A DNA stretch of 46,442 nt from CALGTL01 sp963579135 (GTDB taxonomy: Bacteria; Chloroflexota; Dehalococcoidia; Lucifugimonadales; Australimonadaceae), in NCBI GenBank assembly GCA_963579135.1, contig CAUZFB010000016.1:1-46442 (forward strand), in the 5' to 3' direction. The notes beneath the pieces were generated by a model. The model searched no databases. It had not been told where the DNA came from and saw nothing but the letters and a program-made list of their open reading frames with translations. The translations under genes were made by a program, and so were the position numbers. Position 1 is the stretch's first letter. Each line of letters opens with the position of its first letter. Shown piece after piece: positions 24,760 through 33,816 of the stretch.

Positions 24760-25266
24760 ATGGCATATGACATTTCGATCAAGGAGATCAAACCGCAGCG
24801 CTTCGCTGGTGTTCGGGCCAAGACGACCATCAACAAGGTGACCGAGAAAGTCACCCAGTTGCTCAGCGAAACTGCTGAATACCTGGAATCCCAGGGCGTG
24901 AAGCCCACGGGCCCAGGGTTCGGCGTCTACTACGAAGTGGGTGCCGTGGTGGTTGACGTCGAGGTCGGCTATCCGATCGACGGTGAGGTCGACGGCAACG
25001 ATCGTGTCCACTCGGGGGAATTACCTGGAGTGAAGGCTGCAGTAGCCAATTACGAGGGCCCACACAACGCCATGCCTGACGCGCACAGAGCGGTCCACAT
25101 GTGGATGCACGAGAACGACGTGAAGGCCAGTGAAGAGCCCGCACGCGAGGTGTACATCACAGACCTTCGCAATCTGAAAGACGGCGAGGACTGCAAGGCG
25201 GAATCGGTGTGGCCAGTCACCATTCCCCCCACGCGAGCCGAACGCCGCCGAGCCAGCCACCAGTAA
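24760..25266 (+). CDS. GyrI-like/effector-binding domain protein
   Basis: The 168-aa protein has the AraC effector-binding (GyrI-like, SHS2) layout: 'DISIKEIKPQRFAGVRAKTTINKVTEKVTQLL', 'GPGFGVYYE', 'VDVEVGYPID', 'GELPGVKAAVANYEGPHNAMPDAHRAVHMWMHEN' and 'REVYITDL'. Stand-alone members bind small hydrophobic ligands and some hydrolyse cyclopropanoid esters. There is no DNA-binding domain, so it is not a transcription factor itself. The ATG at 24760 is six bases after GGAGG; the GTG just before it is less well placed. It may share a transcript with the M20 gene 38 bases downstream. Confidence 0.8.
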   Translation: MAYDISIKEIKPQRFAGVRAKTTINKVTEKVTQLLSETAEYLESQGVKPTGPGFGVYYEVGAVVVDVEVGYPIDGEVDGNDRVHSGELPGVKAAVANYEGPHNAMPDAHRAVHMWMHENDVKASEEPAREVYITDLRNLKDGEDCKAESVWPVTIPPTRAERRRASHQ

Positions 25267-25304
25267 CAACTCGCCCCACTGGGCAACTTTACAAGGAGCC
25301 CAGC

Positions 25305-26666
25305 ATGAACGCAGATGTTGAGAAGTACATCGACGAGCATCTCGAAGAGACGATAAGCGACCTCAAGCGACTCACCGCACAGCCAAGCATTAGCGCCCAG
25401 CGGTTGGGCGTGAAGGAATGCGCCGACATGGTGGTCGCTCAGCTGCAGGCGGCGGGATTCACTGCAGAAACGGTGCCCACCGCAGACCCTGATTACCCTG
25501 GCATCATCGCCGAGACCGAGGGCGACGCAAACCACACGCTGCTGTTCTACAACCACTACGACGTACAACCGGCAGATCCGCTGGACGAGTGGGAGACACC
25601 GCCGTTCCAGCCCACCGAGCGCGACGGCTACATCTACGGCCGCGGTATCTCCGATGACAAGGGGCCGATCATCGCGAGGCTTGCCGCGATCAAGGCGTTG
25701 AGAGCCACGCGTGGCTCGCTGCCCATCAAGATCAAATGGTTGCTCGAAGGCGCTGAGGAGATTGGCAGCCTCGGGTTCCACGACTTCGTCCACGCCAACG
25801 CTGACCGCCTGAAGGCCGATTCATGCATCTGGGAGGGAGGCGGAGTGAACTGGGACGGTCGTCCTCTGGTGATGCTGGGGGTTAAGGGCCTGCTATACGT
25901 CGAGCTCGAATGCGTCGCGGCATCCACAGACTCCCACTCCTCCTACGCTCCCGTGGTACCCAACCCCGCATGGCGTTTGGTGTGGGCCCTGAGCTCTCTG
26001 AAGGACCAAACCGAGCACGTCGCGCTGCGCGGCTTCTACGATCGGGTGCGCCCTGCCCTCGATATGGAGGTCGAGGCGATCCAGGCGCTGCCGGACACCT
26101 CTCGCGAGTTCCTGCACAATCTGGGCGTTGAAATGGCGCTGGGCGAGGCGTCCGGCTACGAATTCAGGCGACGACTAATCATGGAGCCTACTGCGAACAT
26201 CGCGGGGTTCGGTTCCGGCTACACCGGCGTCGGTGCTAAAACGATCCTACCAGCGAGCGCTACTGCCAAGATCGATTTCCGGCTGGTGCCCGACCAGAAC
26301 CCCGATGAAGTTCTAGAGAGCCTCCGGAAACACCTAGATGAGCACGGGTTCAGTGACATCTCCGTCAAAGTGCACAGCGCCGAGAGCCCCGCACGGACGC
26401 CCATCGACGACCCGTTCGTGAAGCTGGTGACCGACTCGGCACGCTCGGCATACGGGACGGAGCCGTACATCATGCCGTCCATGACGGGCACAGGACCGCA
26501 GCACCCAGTACAAGAGATTCTCGGTATCCCGGTAGCATCGTGCGGCATCGACTACCCCGGCAACCGTATCCACGCCCCCAACGAGAACATCCGGCGCGAT
26601 TACTTCCGCCTCGGCATCATGCACACGGCGGAATTGATTGAAGAGATCGGTCGCGCCACGAGGTAG
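25305..26666 (+). CDS. M20 family metallopeptidase (dipeptidase-like)
   Basis: The 453-aa protein is a di-zinc aminoacylase/dipeptidase-family hydrolase. Ligands are visible: His84 and Asp86 (FYNHYDVQPAD), Asp118 (GRGISDDKG) and the catalytic Glu151-Glu152 (LLEGAEEIGS). The lid/dimerisation domain (about 200-320) is inserted in the usual place, and the closing 'CGIDYPGNRIHAPNENIRRDYF' carries the last His. It likely cleaves dipeptides or N-acyl/carbamoyl amino acids in the cytoplasm. AAGGAG precedes the ATG at 25305; an upstream in-frame start at 25209 lies inside the GyrI-like gene. Confidence 0.9.
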   Translation: MNADVEKYIDEHLEETISDLKRLTAQPSISAQRLGVKECADMVVAQLQAAGFTAETVPTADPDYPGIIAETEGDANHTLLFYNHYDVQPADPLDEWETPPFQPTERDGYIYGRGISDDKGPIIARLAAIKALRATRGSLPIKIKWLLEGAEEIGSLGFHDFVHANADRLKADSCIWEGGGVNWDGRPLVMLGVKGLLYVELECVAASTDSHSSYAPVVPNPAWRLVWALSSLKDQTEHVALRGFYDRVRPALDMEVEAIQALPDTSREFLHNLGVEMALGEASGYEFRRRLIMEPTANIAGFGSGYTGVGAKTILPASATAKIDFRLVPDQNPDEVLESLRKHLDEHGFSDISVKVHSAESPARTPIDDPFVKLVTDSARSAYGTEPYIMPSMTGTGPQHPVQEILGIPVASCGIDYPGNRIHAPNENIRRDYFRLGIMHTAELIEEIGRATR

Positions 26667-26684
26667 CAGATCTGCTTTCGTCGC

Positions 26685-27182
26685 TCAGTTCATCCAAAGG
26701 CGATAGCGAATCACGCCTGCGCTTTGGGAGAGCGATACGCCGACGCTGACCAAGCGGACGCCAATGCTAACGGGGTACGGATAGCGACCAGCGTCGATCT
26801 CGGTCTCCAAGTCTACTGCGGTCAGGGTCGAGAGGTATTCACGAACCAAGCCGAGGGTGGCCCGCAGGTAGTCAACGAGCAATTCAGCGCTGGGTGCCCT
26901 GAACGTTGAAACGATATCACCAGGCGGAGGGAAACCCGGCTGGAAGTCCTTGGGGTCCGCCGCCATACCGAATTGTTGGTGCCAACCGCCGTCGATCCAA
27001 AGTTGGCTTTGGCCCAACAACGGCGAGATGTTGTAGTCGACCGAACGCCCCATGCGCCAGACTTGCCAGGCGATGCTTGGCGCGGGTGACGCGTGCAACG
27101 CGTCGGTTGAGAGGTCGTCGATCATTTTTATCGCTTCTTCCCCTCGGCTGAACAGGTCCTCGATCACGGCGATGCTGTCCAT
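26685..27182 (-). CDS. DinB-like protein with degenerate metal site
   Basis: The 165-aa four-helix protein resembles bacterial DinB/YfiT-like proteins: 'SIAWQVWRMGRSVDYNIS' in the first conserved block, 'LLVDYLRATLGLVREYLSTL' in the third helix and 'VGVSLSQSAGVIRYRL' at the end. In the family these blocks read W-H and Q-H-A-G-Q, and the His residues bind a metal. Here they are Arg43 and Ser154, so the metal centre is probably lost. GGGAGAGGG precedes the ATG at 27182. It is divergent from the hopanoid operon, with 163 bases between. Confidence 0.7.
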   Translation of the reverse strand: MDSIAVIEDLFSRGEEAIKMIDDLSTDALHASPAPSIAWQVWRMGRSVDYNISPLLGQSQLWIDGGWHQQFGMAADPKDFQPGFPPPGDIVSTFRAPSAELLVDYLRATLGLVREYLSTLTAVDLETEIDAGRYPYPVSIGVRLVSVGVSLSQSAGVIRYRLWMN

Positions 27183-27345
27183 GTCCCTCTCCCTAGTGGC
27201 CTTCCTCCCGGGCCAGCAAATCACAAGATCCCTCGCGGGTAGGGAACGCCCGAGTTCCATTCATGGGCGTTATCATACGGTTCTCACGCTTACGCACCAG
27301 GCCCGACCTCGGAAAAGCACCAGATCAGGAACCCGCAGGAGACCC

Positions 27346-28392
27346 GTGGTCGTCACCGCAGCTCAACATGTATCCGCACTCCAGCACCGGTATCGGGACC
27401 AAGTCCAAGCCGCGCTTCGTGGGGCTGTGGTCAACACCGACTCAGGGTTTTTTTCGCTGTTGCGGTACCACCTGGGCTGGGAAGAGGCCGACGGCAGGCC
27501 GACGAGCGTCGTGACCGGAAAGGGTCTGCGTCCGATCCTGTGCCTCACAGCCTGTGAGATCGCCGGAGGAAACTGGCAAGATGCCCTTCCAGCAGCAGCA
27601 GCGCTGGAGCTGGTCCACAATTTTTCGCTTATCCACGACGACATCCAAGACCGCGATGATCGAAGGTGGGATAGGCCTACCCTGTGGACGGTGCAGGGTG
27701 AAGCAAAGGCCATCGCTGCAGGCAACGCTATGCGCGTCATAGCCGACCACACCCTGATGAGCCTCGCGAACTCAGGCATGCCAACCAGCCTGGTCAGCGA
27801 TGCGGCGGTGGAGCTTACGGGTCGCTACCTGGAGATGATCGAAGGCCAGTACATGGACATGTCGTTCGAAGGATCAGATGACGTGACGGTAGAGCAGTAC
27901 CTGGACATGGTCGGTCGAAAGACCGGAGCACTCATCGAGAGCGCCATGTACATGGGGGCGCTGGTGGCGACCTCGAACCCCGAGCAAGCGCGATGGTTCG
28001 GTGCATGCGGACGCCGGCTAGGGCTGGCGTTCCAGATCCGCGACGACTACCTAGGCGTCTGGGGCGACCCAGCCGCGACCGGAAAGGCAGTTGGCGCAGA
28101 CATTCGGCGCAAGAAGAAATCGATGCCGGTGGTCCATCTGTTCGAGCATGCCGCCCTGGCAGATCGGGCGTGGCTGGACGAGGCCTACGCGACGGATGGT
28201 GAAATTCGAGGGCAGGACGTCGAGCGCATACTTGAATTACTCGATCGCCTAGGAACCCCGTCGCATGTGCAGGAAGCCGCCATTGCGGAGGCCAACGGCG
28301 CCATGGAGACCATGAACGGCCTCGGCCTGACCGATCAAGCCAGGGAAACGATCCGGGCGATGGCCGAATTTTTCATCACGAGGGGGAAGTAG
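27346..28392 (+). CDS. Polyprenyl (farnesyl-type) diphosphate synthase
   Basis: The 348-aa isoprenyl diphosphate synthase has the first Asp-rich motif at Asp98, Asp99 and Asp102 ('LIHDDIQD') and the second at 'FQIRDDYLGVWGD' (about 229-241). It condenses IPP with allylic diphosphates. Beside the HpnCDE genes the expected product is FPP, or perhaps GGPP; chain length cannot be read with certainty. The GTG at 27346 has AGGAG close upstream (27337-27341) and gives a normal family length. It is the first gene of the hopanoid operon and lies two bases before hpnH. Confidence 0.88.
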   Translation: MVVTAAQHVSALQHRYRDQVQAALRGAVVNTDSGFFSLLRYHLGWEEADGRPTSVVTGKGLRPILCLTACEIAGGNWQDALPAAAALELVHNFSLIHDDIQDRDDRRWDRPTLWTVQGEAKAIAAGNAMRVIADHTLMSLANSGMPTSLVSDAAVELTGRYLEMIEGQYMDMSFEGSDDVTVEQYLDMVGRKTGALIESAMYMGALVATSNPEQARWFGACGRRLGLAFQIRDDYLGVWGDPAATGKAVGADIRRKKKSMPVVHLFEHAALADRAWLDEAYATDGEIRGQDVERILELLDRLGTPSHVQEAAIAEANGAMETMNGLGLTDQARETIRAMAEFFITRGK

Positions 28393-28394
28393 TC

Positions 28395-29417
28395 ATGGGT
28401 GTACCTGCCTCTCAAGCAGTGACAGTAGCGTCCTACGTGCTGAAGCAACGCCTGATACGGCGTAAGCGATACCCGCTGGTGTTGATGCTGGAGCCACTGT
28501 TGCGATGCAATCTGTCGTGCGCAGGATGCGGAAAGATCCAGTACCCGGCGCACATCCTCAAGCACAACCTGACCGTGCAGCAGTGTCTCGACGCCGTGGA
28601 CGAGTGCGGGGCGCCGATTGTGAGCATCCCTGGTGGAGAGCCACTGCTGTACCCACACATCGGGGAGCTGGTCGAGCAGCTCATCGAGCGCAAGAAGTAC
28701 ATCTACCTCTGCACCAACGCACTGGTGCTCAAGGAAAAGCTCGACGAAGGAGTATTTACGCCCTCCAAGTACCTGAGTTTCAGCGTGCACGTCGACGGCC
28801 TCCGCCAAGAGCATGACGAGTCTGTGTGTCGCGATGGCGGATACGATCTAGCGATAGAGGGCATCCGCGAAGCGGTCAGTCGAGGGTTTCGCGTGACGAC
28901 GAACACTACGTTGTTCGACAACGCAGAGCCATTGCGGGTCCGTGAGTTCTTCGACGCCATGATGGATCTGGAGGTCGAGGGCATGATGCTCTCGCCGGGG
29001 TACAACTACGACAAGGCGCCCGATCAAGAGCACTTCCTCGGTAGAGAGCGTACTGTGGCGCTGTTCAAAGAGATTCTCTCTAACAAAAAGCGGCGCTGGA
29101 AGTTCAACCAGTCGCCCTTATTCCTGAAATTCCTCATGGGTGCCCAGGACCTCGAATGCACGCCCTGGGGTAATCCGCTCTACAACATGTTTGGCTGGCA
29201 ACGCCCGTGCTACCTGCTTCAAGAGGGATATGCGAGCACCTTCAAAGAGTTGATGGAAGAAACACCCTGGGAAGAGTTCGGACATGCCTCTGGCAACGAG
29301 AAATGCCAGAACTGCATGGTGCATTCGGGCTACGAGCCGACCGCCGTCCATGCGACGTTCTCGTCGCTCAAGGGGCTGAAGGACTCCGCCGTCGCCACGC
29401 TCACCGGCAAGATCTAG
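28395..29417 (+). CDS. hpnH: HpnH, adenosyl-hopene synthase (radical SAM)
   Basis: The 340-aa radical SAM enzyme carries Cys38, Cys42 and Cys45 in 'LRCNLSCAGCGKIQYP', followed by 'SIPGGEPLLYPHI' and the SPASM-like Cys cluster near the C-terminus ('GNEKCQNCMVHSGYEPTAV'). HpnH adds a 5'-deoxyadenosyl radical to diploptene, forming adenosylhopane, the first step of side-chain extension in hopanoids. Length and motifs match the family throughout. The ATG at 28395 follows GAGGGGGAAG. hpnG lies one gene downstream. Confidence 0.95.
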   Translation: MGVPASQAVTVASYVLKQRLIRRKRYPLVLMLEPLLRCNLSCAGCGKIQYPAHILKHNLTVQQCLDAVDECGAPIVSIPGGEPLLYPHIGELVEQLIERKKYIYLCTNALVLKEKLDEGVFTPSKYLSFSVHVDGLRQEHDESVCRDGGYDLAIEGIREAVSRGFRVTTNTTLFDNAEPLRVREFFDAMMDLEVEGMMLSPGYNYDKAPDQEHFLGRERTVALFKEILSNKKRRWKFNQSPLFLKFLMGAQDLECTPWGNPLYNMFGWQRPCYLLQEGYASTFKELMEETPWEEFGHASGNEKCQNCMVHSGYEPTAVHATFSSLKGLKDSAVATLTGKI

Positions 29418-29419
29418 CC

Positions 29420-29770
29420 ATGCCAGAAGAAGAGTCGCTTCAAGGCTGGGACGCCATCATCGGGGACGAGATTCCGTTGGCCAAAGTGGTGGAGCTCGCA
29501 TTCACGTACAGAGGCGACGTCAGTGTCGACCTCGTTGACGGGACGACGATTGTGGGTTATCTCTTCAACTATCAATCTGGGCACACAGCAGCCAACACCA
29601 TGCCCATTGCTGAGGTGATACAAACGGAAACGGGAGAGCGGCTGCGGCTTCCGTACAATCAGATAGAGACCATCCGGTTCACCGGGCGGGATACCGCTGC
29701 GGGGCAAAGCCTGGAAGCATGGCAGCGCCGCCGTAGCGCGAATGCCAAGGCAACAGAGGCCCATGAGTAG
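29420..29770 (+). CDS. Conserved-position small protein between hpnH and hpnG
   Basis: The 116-aa protein is unknown to me. It has a beta-rich core: 'AFTYRGDVSVDLVDGTTIVGYLFNYQ' and, after a short gap, 'RLPYNQIETIRFTGRDTAAGQSLEAWQRRR'. This pattern recalls an Sm-like or SH3-type small barrel followed by a basic helix. There is no signal peptide, membrane segment or Cys. The start is two bases after the hpnH stop, and the stop overlaps the hpnG start by eight bases. Translational coupling on both sides suggests a role in side-chain formation, perhaps as a scaffold or regulator. Confidence 0.7.
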   Translation: MPEEESLQGWDAIIGDEIPLAKVVELAFTYRGDVSVDLVDGTTIVGYLFNYQSGHTAANTMPIAEVIQTETGERLRLPYNQIETIRFTGRDTAAGQSLEAWQRRRSANAKATEAHE

Positions 29771-30599
29771 CCTTCGCTACTGGGATTCGAAGTTGCACCT
29801 GGCCCTAACTGTCTTTCGATTCATCATGCGACAACTAACCGATAGATGGAGCGACGCCCACCTGCGCCGCACTTATGACACGAGTGCCGCCCACCTGTTG
29901 GTGGTGGCACCCACCGAGCGCGAGCTGGCCGGATTGCGACCCAATCGCCTCAGCGGGTTCGGTGTCGCCGAAGTCGGTATGGGACGCGCGGCTGCAGACA
30001 ACCTCCGCGAGATACTCAAGACCCGGCGACCTCAGATACTGCTCTCCATCGGCTTCGGTGGAGCGCTCACTCGCAGCATGCGGACCGGCGACGTGGTAGT
30101 AAGCGTCGAGGCGACTGCGGTGCAGCTACCCACGCAACGCATCGGCATGCACCCAGAACTGACGGACGAGGCGATGGGCGCGCTCATCACCGCCGGGATG
30201 CGCGTAACCAAAGGCAGCACTCTAACAGTCCCTATACCGCTTATGACTGGCGACGACAAGCAACGCCACGGCGCCTCAACTGGAGCCTCCGTGGTGGATA
30301 TGGAAACGTTCTGGATTGCTCAGGAAGCTGATCGTGCGGGTGTACCACTCGTTACCGTCAGGACAGTGATCGACGAGATGCACCACGATCTGCCAGACCT
30401 CGTCGCCCACATCACGGCCGATGGCGGCCAGCGCGAGTGGTACCACACGCTGCGGGCCATGAAGAATCCCACCACCGTTGGTGCACTTCTGCCGCTGGCA
30501 ACGCGCTCCCGCAAGGCTGTGGGCGCTCTACGAGATGTCGTCGATGCGCTCCTACCGGTACTCACCAAGGACGCGCCCGTTAGGGCCGCCCACCGATGA
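29763..30599 (+). CDS. hpnG: HpnG, hopanoid-associated phosphorylase
   Basis: The 278-aa protein belongs to the purine-nucleoside phosphorylase/MTA-nucleosidase family: 'LLVVAPTERELAGL', 'VGMGRAAADNLREILKTRRPQILLSIGFGGAL', 'RTGDVVVS' and 'VVDMETFWIAQEADRAGVPLVTVRTVIDE' (the family's catalytic Asp/Glu region). HpnG removes adenine from adenosylhopane to give ribosylhopane. The ATG at 29763 overlaps the upstream gene by eight bases. The stop overlaps hpnA in an ATGA. Confidence 0.92.
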   Translation: MSSLRYWDSKLHLALTVFRFIMRQLTDRWSDAHLRRTYDTSAAHLLVVAPTERELAGLRPNRLSGFGVAEVGMGRAAADNLREILKTRRPQILLSIGFGGALTRSMRTGDVVVSVEATAVQLPTQRIGMHPELTDEAMGALITAGMRVTKGSTLTVPIPLMTGDDKQRHGASTGASVVDMETFWIAQEADRAGVPLVTVRTVIDEMHHDLPDLVAHITADGGQREWYHTLRAMKNPTTVGALLPLATRSRKAVGALRDVVDALLPVLTKDAPVRAAHR

Positions 30600-31660
30600 A
30601 TCGCATTCTGCTCACCGGTGCTACAGGCTTCATCGGCGGCCACATCGCCTGGTCACTCCTCCAGCACGGGTACGAAGTCATCGCGTTGACCAGGCCGAAC
30701 AGCCTTATGACGTGGAGTCACGACTCTCTCACGGTGCGCACGGGGGATATCCGCAACGCCGCGAGCGTACGCGCCGCGCTCGACGGCTGCGACGCGATCA
30801 TCCACGCCGCGGCCAATTACGCGCTATGGTCCCGCGACCCATCTGCGATCTACGACGTGAACGTTCAGGGCACGCGCAATGTACTCGGTGCGGCGATTGA
30901 GGCGGGCGTTGAGCGTATCGTGCACACCAGCACGGTGGGCACCGTTCGGTTCCGCAGGGACGCACCAGCAACCGAAACAGACCTCGCGGGACCGCAGGGA
31001 ATGGCAGGACACTACAAGCGTTCCAAGTACGAGGCCGAGCGCATCGCACTACGCCTAGCCCGCAACGGCGCGCCTATCGTCATCGTCAACCCGACCGCAC
31101 CCGTAGGTACGGCGGACGCCAAGCCCACGCCCACCGGCCGGATCATCGTCGATTTCTTGCGCGGTCGATTACCGGCGTTCGTGGACACTGGACTCAATTT
31201 CGTTGGCGTCGGAGACGTCGCCGAGGGGCACGTACTGGCGCTGGAGAAGGGCACCCCAGGCGAGCGTTACTTGCTGGGCAACGCCGATGGCAATCTGACG
31301 TTGGCGGAGTTGCTGATTCGACTCTCCAAGATCACGGGACAACCTGCGCCGCGCTGGCGCATCCCCCACGCCCTCGCCCGGCTGATGGGGAGGCTCGACG
31401 GACTCATCGAAGGTGAATTACTCCGCCACGAGCCCCGCATTCCCATGGACGGTGTGCGTATGGCCCACCACAAGATGTGGGCTGATCCTTCCAAGGCTAT
31501 CCGTGACCTTGGCATGCCGCAGCACTCGGTGGATGAAGCACTGGCACAAGCCGTGGCTTGGTTCGTTCAGCACAGCTACGCGCCGGCGCCTCCTAGCTAC
31601 CCCAAAGGCGGCGGACACGGGCGGGCGAGGCGGTCACGGCGGCAAGAGCGTGTGCGTTGA
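30596..31660 (+). CDS. hpnA: HpnA, hopanoid-associated sugar epimerase (SDR)
   Basis: The 354-aa extended short-chain dehydrogenase starts 'ILLTGATGFIGGHIAWSLLQHGYEVIALTR' and has 'HTSTVGTVRF' and the active-site 'YKRSKYEAERIA' (Tyr-x-x-x-Lys). HpnA genes accompany hopanoid clusters widely; the reaction is not established, but a nucleotide-sugar or side-chain oxidoreductase is usual for the family. The segment 'NLTLAELLIRLSKITGQPAPRWRIPH' matches HpnA-type C-terminal regions. It has an ATGA overlap with hpnG and a TTGA overlap with shc. Confidence 0.88.
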   Translation: MNRILLTGATGFIGGHIAWSLLQHGYEVIALTRPNSLMTWSHDSLTVRTGDIRNAASVRAALDGCDAIIHAAANYALWSRDPSAIYDVNVQGTRNVLGAAIEAGVERIVHTSTVGTVRFRRDAPATETDLAGPQGMAGHYKRSKYEAERIALRLARNGAPIVIVNPTAPVGTADAKPTPTGRIIVDFLRGRLPAFVDTGLNFVGVGDVAEGHVLALEKGTPGERYLLGNADGNLTLAELLIRLSKITGQPAPRWRIPHALARLMGRLDGLIEGELLRHEPRIPMDGVRMAHHKMWADPSKAIRDLGMPQHSVDEALAQAVAWFVQHSYAPAPPSYPKGGGHGRARRSRRQERVR

Positions 31661-33684
31661 GCAGCGCGCCAGAACCGGACTCAGACGGGGCGTCGCTCGA
31701 AGAGCAAGCGTCCGAAACGCTCTCGCGAGTCCGGGATTACTTCCTACGGACACAGCACACCGATGGTTACTGGTGGGGGGAACTGGAGTCCAACCCAACG
31801 ATGGAAGCGGAATACGTCATGCTGACTCGCTTCCTTAATTCTGACGAGGGGGACCGCATCCCCCGGGTGGCAGAGGACATACGACGCAGGCAGTCGCCCG
31901 AGGGCTCATGGTGCATGTACTACGGCGCGCCAGGAGATCTGAGCACCACGATTGAGTGCTACTTCGCGCTGAAGCTCGCGGGGGCATCGCCGGACGACGA
32001 CGCGATGGCGCGGGCACGCGATTTCATCCTCGCCAAGGGTGGCATACCCAAAGCACGCATCTTCACCAAGATATGGCTAGCGCTGTTTGGCCAGTGGGAT
32101 TGGCAGGGCACACCCTTGATGCCGCCCGAACTGATGTTGGTGCCCACGTGGGCACCGTTCAATCTCTACAAGTTCGCTAGCTGGGCCCGGGCGACCATCG
32201 TCCCGATGCTGATCATCCTCACGCAACATCCAACCCGGTCCGTACCAGCCGGGCTGGCGCTGAACGAGCTCTACGTGGGTGCTCGCGCAGACGCCGACCT
32301 AAGCTTTCCCCACCGTGGAGGTGGTCTGTTCAGTCTCGAGCGTGCGTTCCTCGCGGCTGATAGGTTATTGCGCTGGTACGAAAAGCTGCCGTGGAAACCT
32401 CTGCGAGGCCTGGCCTTACGCCGTGCGGAGCGGTGGATAGAGGCACACCAAGAAGCGGACGGTTCGTGGGGGGGCATCCAACCTCCGTGGGTATACGCGC
32501 TCATCGCGTTGAGCCATCTGGGGCGTCCGTTGGACGACCCCGTGATGGCGAAAGGATTGGAGGGCTTTCGCCATCAGTGGAGCCTGCCGAGCAACGACGG
32601 CGACACGTTGCGTGTGCAGGCGTGCCTCTCACCTGTGTGGGATACGGCGTTGGCGACGATGGGCCTACTTGATTCAGGGCTACCTGCGGATCACGAGGCG
32701 ATCCAACGAGCGACACGCTGGTTCATGCGCGAGGAGATACGGACGAAGGGCGATTGGGCCGTACGCAACCCCGGATTCGAGGCCAGTGGATGGGCATTCG
32801 AATTCGAGAACGACATGTACCCAGACATCGACGATAGCTCCATCATCGTCATGGATATCGCCGCAGCGCACATGACGAACCCTACGGAAGAGCGCGCACG
32901 GCAGGACGTGCTCGCGCGATCCACCGCGTGGATGACGGGCATGCACAGTAAAAACGGCGGCTGGGGTGCGTTCGACAAAGATAACGATGCGTCGTACCTG
33001 GCGAAGATCCCGTTCGCGGACTTCGGTGAGCTCCTCGATCCGCCAAGCGTGGACGTGACGGCGCACGTGGTTGAGATGTTCGGCCGGCTGGGCTACGCCA
33101 AGGATCATCCGGTTGTCGCCCGAGGTCTCGACTACATGTGGCGCGAGCAGGAGGCGAACGGCGCGTGGTTCGGTCGCTGGGGAGTGAACTACATATACGG
33201 CACCGGCGCGGTACTGCCCGCGCTCGCGGCCGTCGGCGAAGACATGACGCAACCAAGGGTGCGTCGTGCGGTTGACTGGCTCGTTGCACATCAGAACGAC
33301 GACGGTGGCTGGGGTGAATCGCCCGCGAGTTACGTTGATCCATCGCTGCAGGGTCAGGGCGAGAGCGCGCCATCCCAAACGTCGTGGGCGCTGCTGGGAC
33401 TGCTTGCGGCGGGCGATCGATGGAGCGAATCGACGCAGCGTGGAATCGCGTACTTGGTGCGCACGCAGTTGCCGGACGGGACATGGGATGAACCACAATT
33501 CACAGGATGTGGATTTCCAGGCTACGGGTCAGGGAATCAGCCCACGAAGTACCAGGAGGCGGGTGCTGTGGGCTGGCAAGGGCTGGAGTTGGGGTCCGGT
33601 TTCATGATCAATTACCACCTGTACCGCAACTATTTCCCACTTTGGGCCCTGGGGCGCTATGTAGGAAAGGCGTCGGCCAGTTAG
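31657..33684 (+). CDS. shc: Squalene-hopene cyclase
   Basis: The 675-aa cyclase converts squalene to hopene/hopanol on the cytoplasmic membrane. The catalytic acid motif is Asp390-x-Asp392-Asp393, as 'YPDIDDSS' (the usual DxDDTA). QW-type repeats are present (for example 'EADGSWGG', 'NDDGGWGE', 'LPDGTWDE'). The C-terminus 'MINYHLYRNYFPLWALGRY' is family-typical; the extra 'GYGSGNQPTKYQ...' stretch before it occurs in a known clade. The start is a TTG at 31657, forming a TTGA overlap with hpnA; AAGAG lies upstream. Confidence 0.96.
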   Translation: MSSAPEPDSDGASLEEQASETLSRVRDYFLRTQHTDGYWWGELESNPTMEAEYVMLTRFLNSDEGDRIPRVAEDIRRRQSPEGSWCMYYGAPGDLSTTIECYFALKLAGASPDDDAMARARDFILAKGGIPKARIFTKIWLALFGQWDWQGTPLMPPELMLVPTWAPFNLYKFASWARATIVPMLIILTQHPTRSVPAGLALNELYVGARADADLSFPHRGGGLFSLERAFLAADRLLRWYEKLPWKPLRGLALRRAERWIEAHQEADGSWGGIQPPWVYALIALSHLGRPLDDPVMAKGLEGFRHQWSLPSNDGDTLRVQACLSPVWDTALATMGLLDSGLPADHEAIQRATRWFMREEIRTKGDWAVRNPGFEASGWAFEFENDMYPDIDDSSIIVMDIAAAHMTNPTEERARQDVLARSTAWMTGMHSKNGGWGAFDKDNDASYLAKIPFADFGELLDPPSVDVTAHVVEMFGRLGYAKDHPVVARGLDYMWREQEANGAWFGRWGVNYIYGTGAVLPALAAVGEDMTQPRVRRAVDWLVAHQNDDGGWGESPASYVDPSLQGQGESAPSQTSWALLGLLAAGDRWSESTQRGIAYLVRTQLPDGTWDEPQFTGCGFPGYGSGNQPTKYQEAGAVGWQGLELGSGFMINYHLYRNYFPLWALGRYVGKASAS

Positions 33685-33816
33685 AATCCTTTCAAACAAT
33701 CTCACTGGACGAGGGCGGCCCTTTTGTCCGGTTGTACCACCGAAGGCAGATATGCTAGTGTGCCGCCTGTAGACTGGGAATCAAGGCGCCACCTAACCGG
33801 GAGGACTCAGCGTCGC

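Noticed and set aside
33685..33816. Promoter before yjbQ (TTGTCC with TATGCT)
   Set aside because: The spacer is 21 bases and alternatives give 13; neither is credible as sigma70 spacing.
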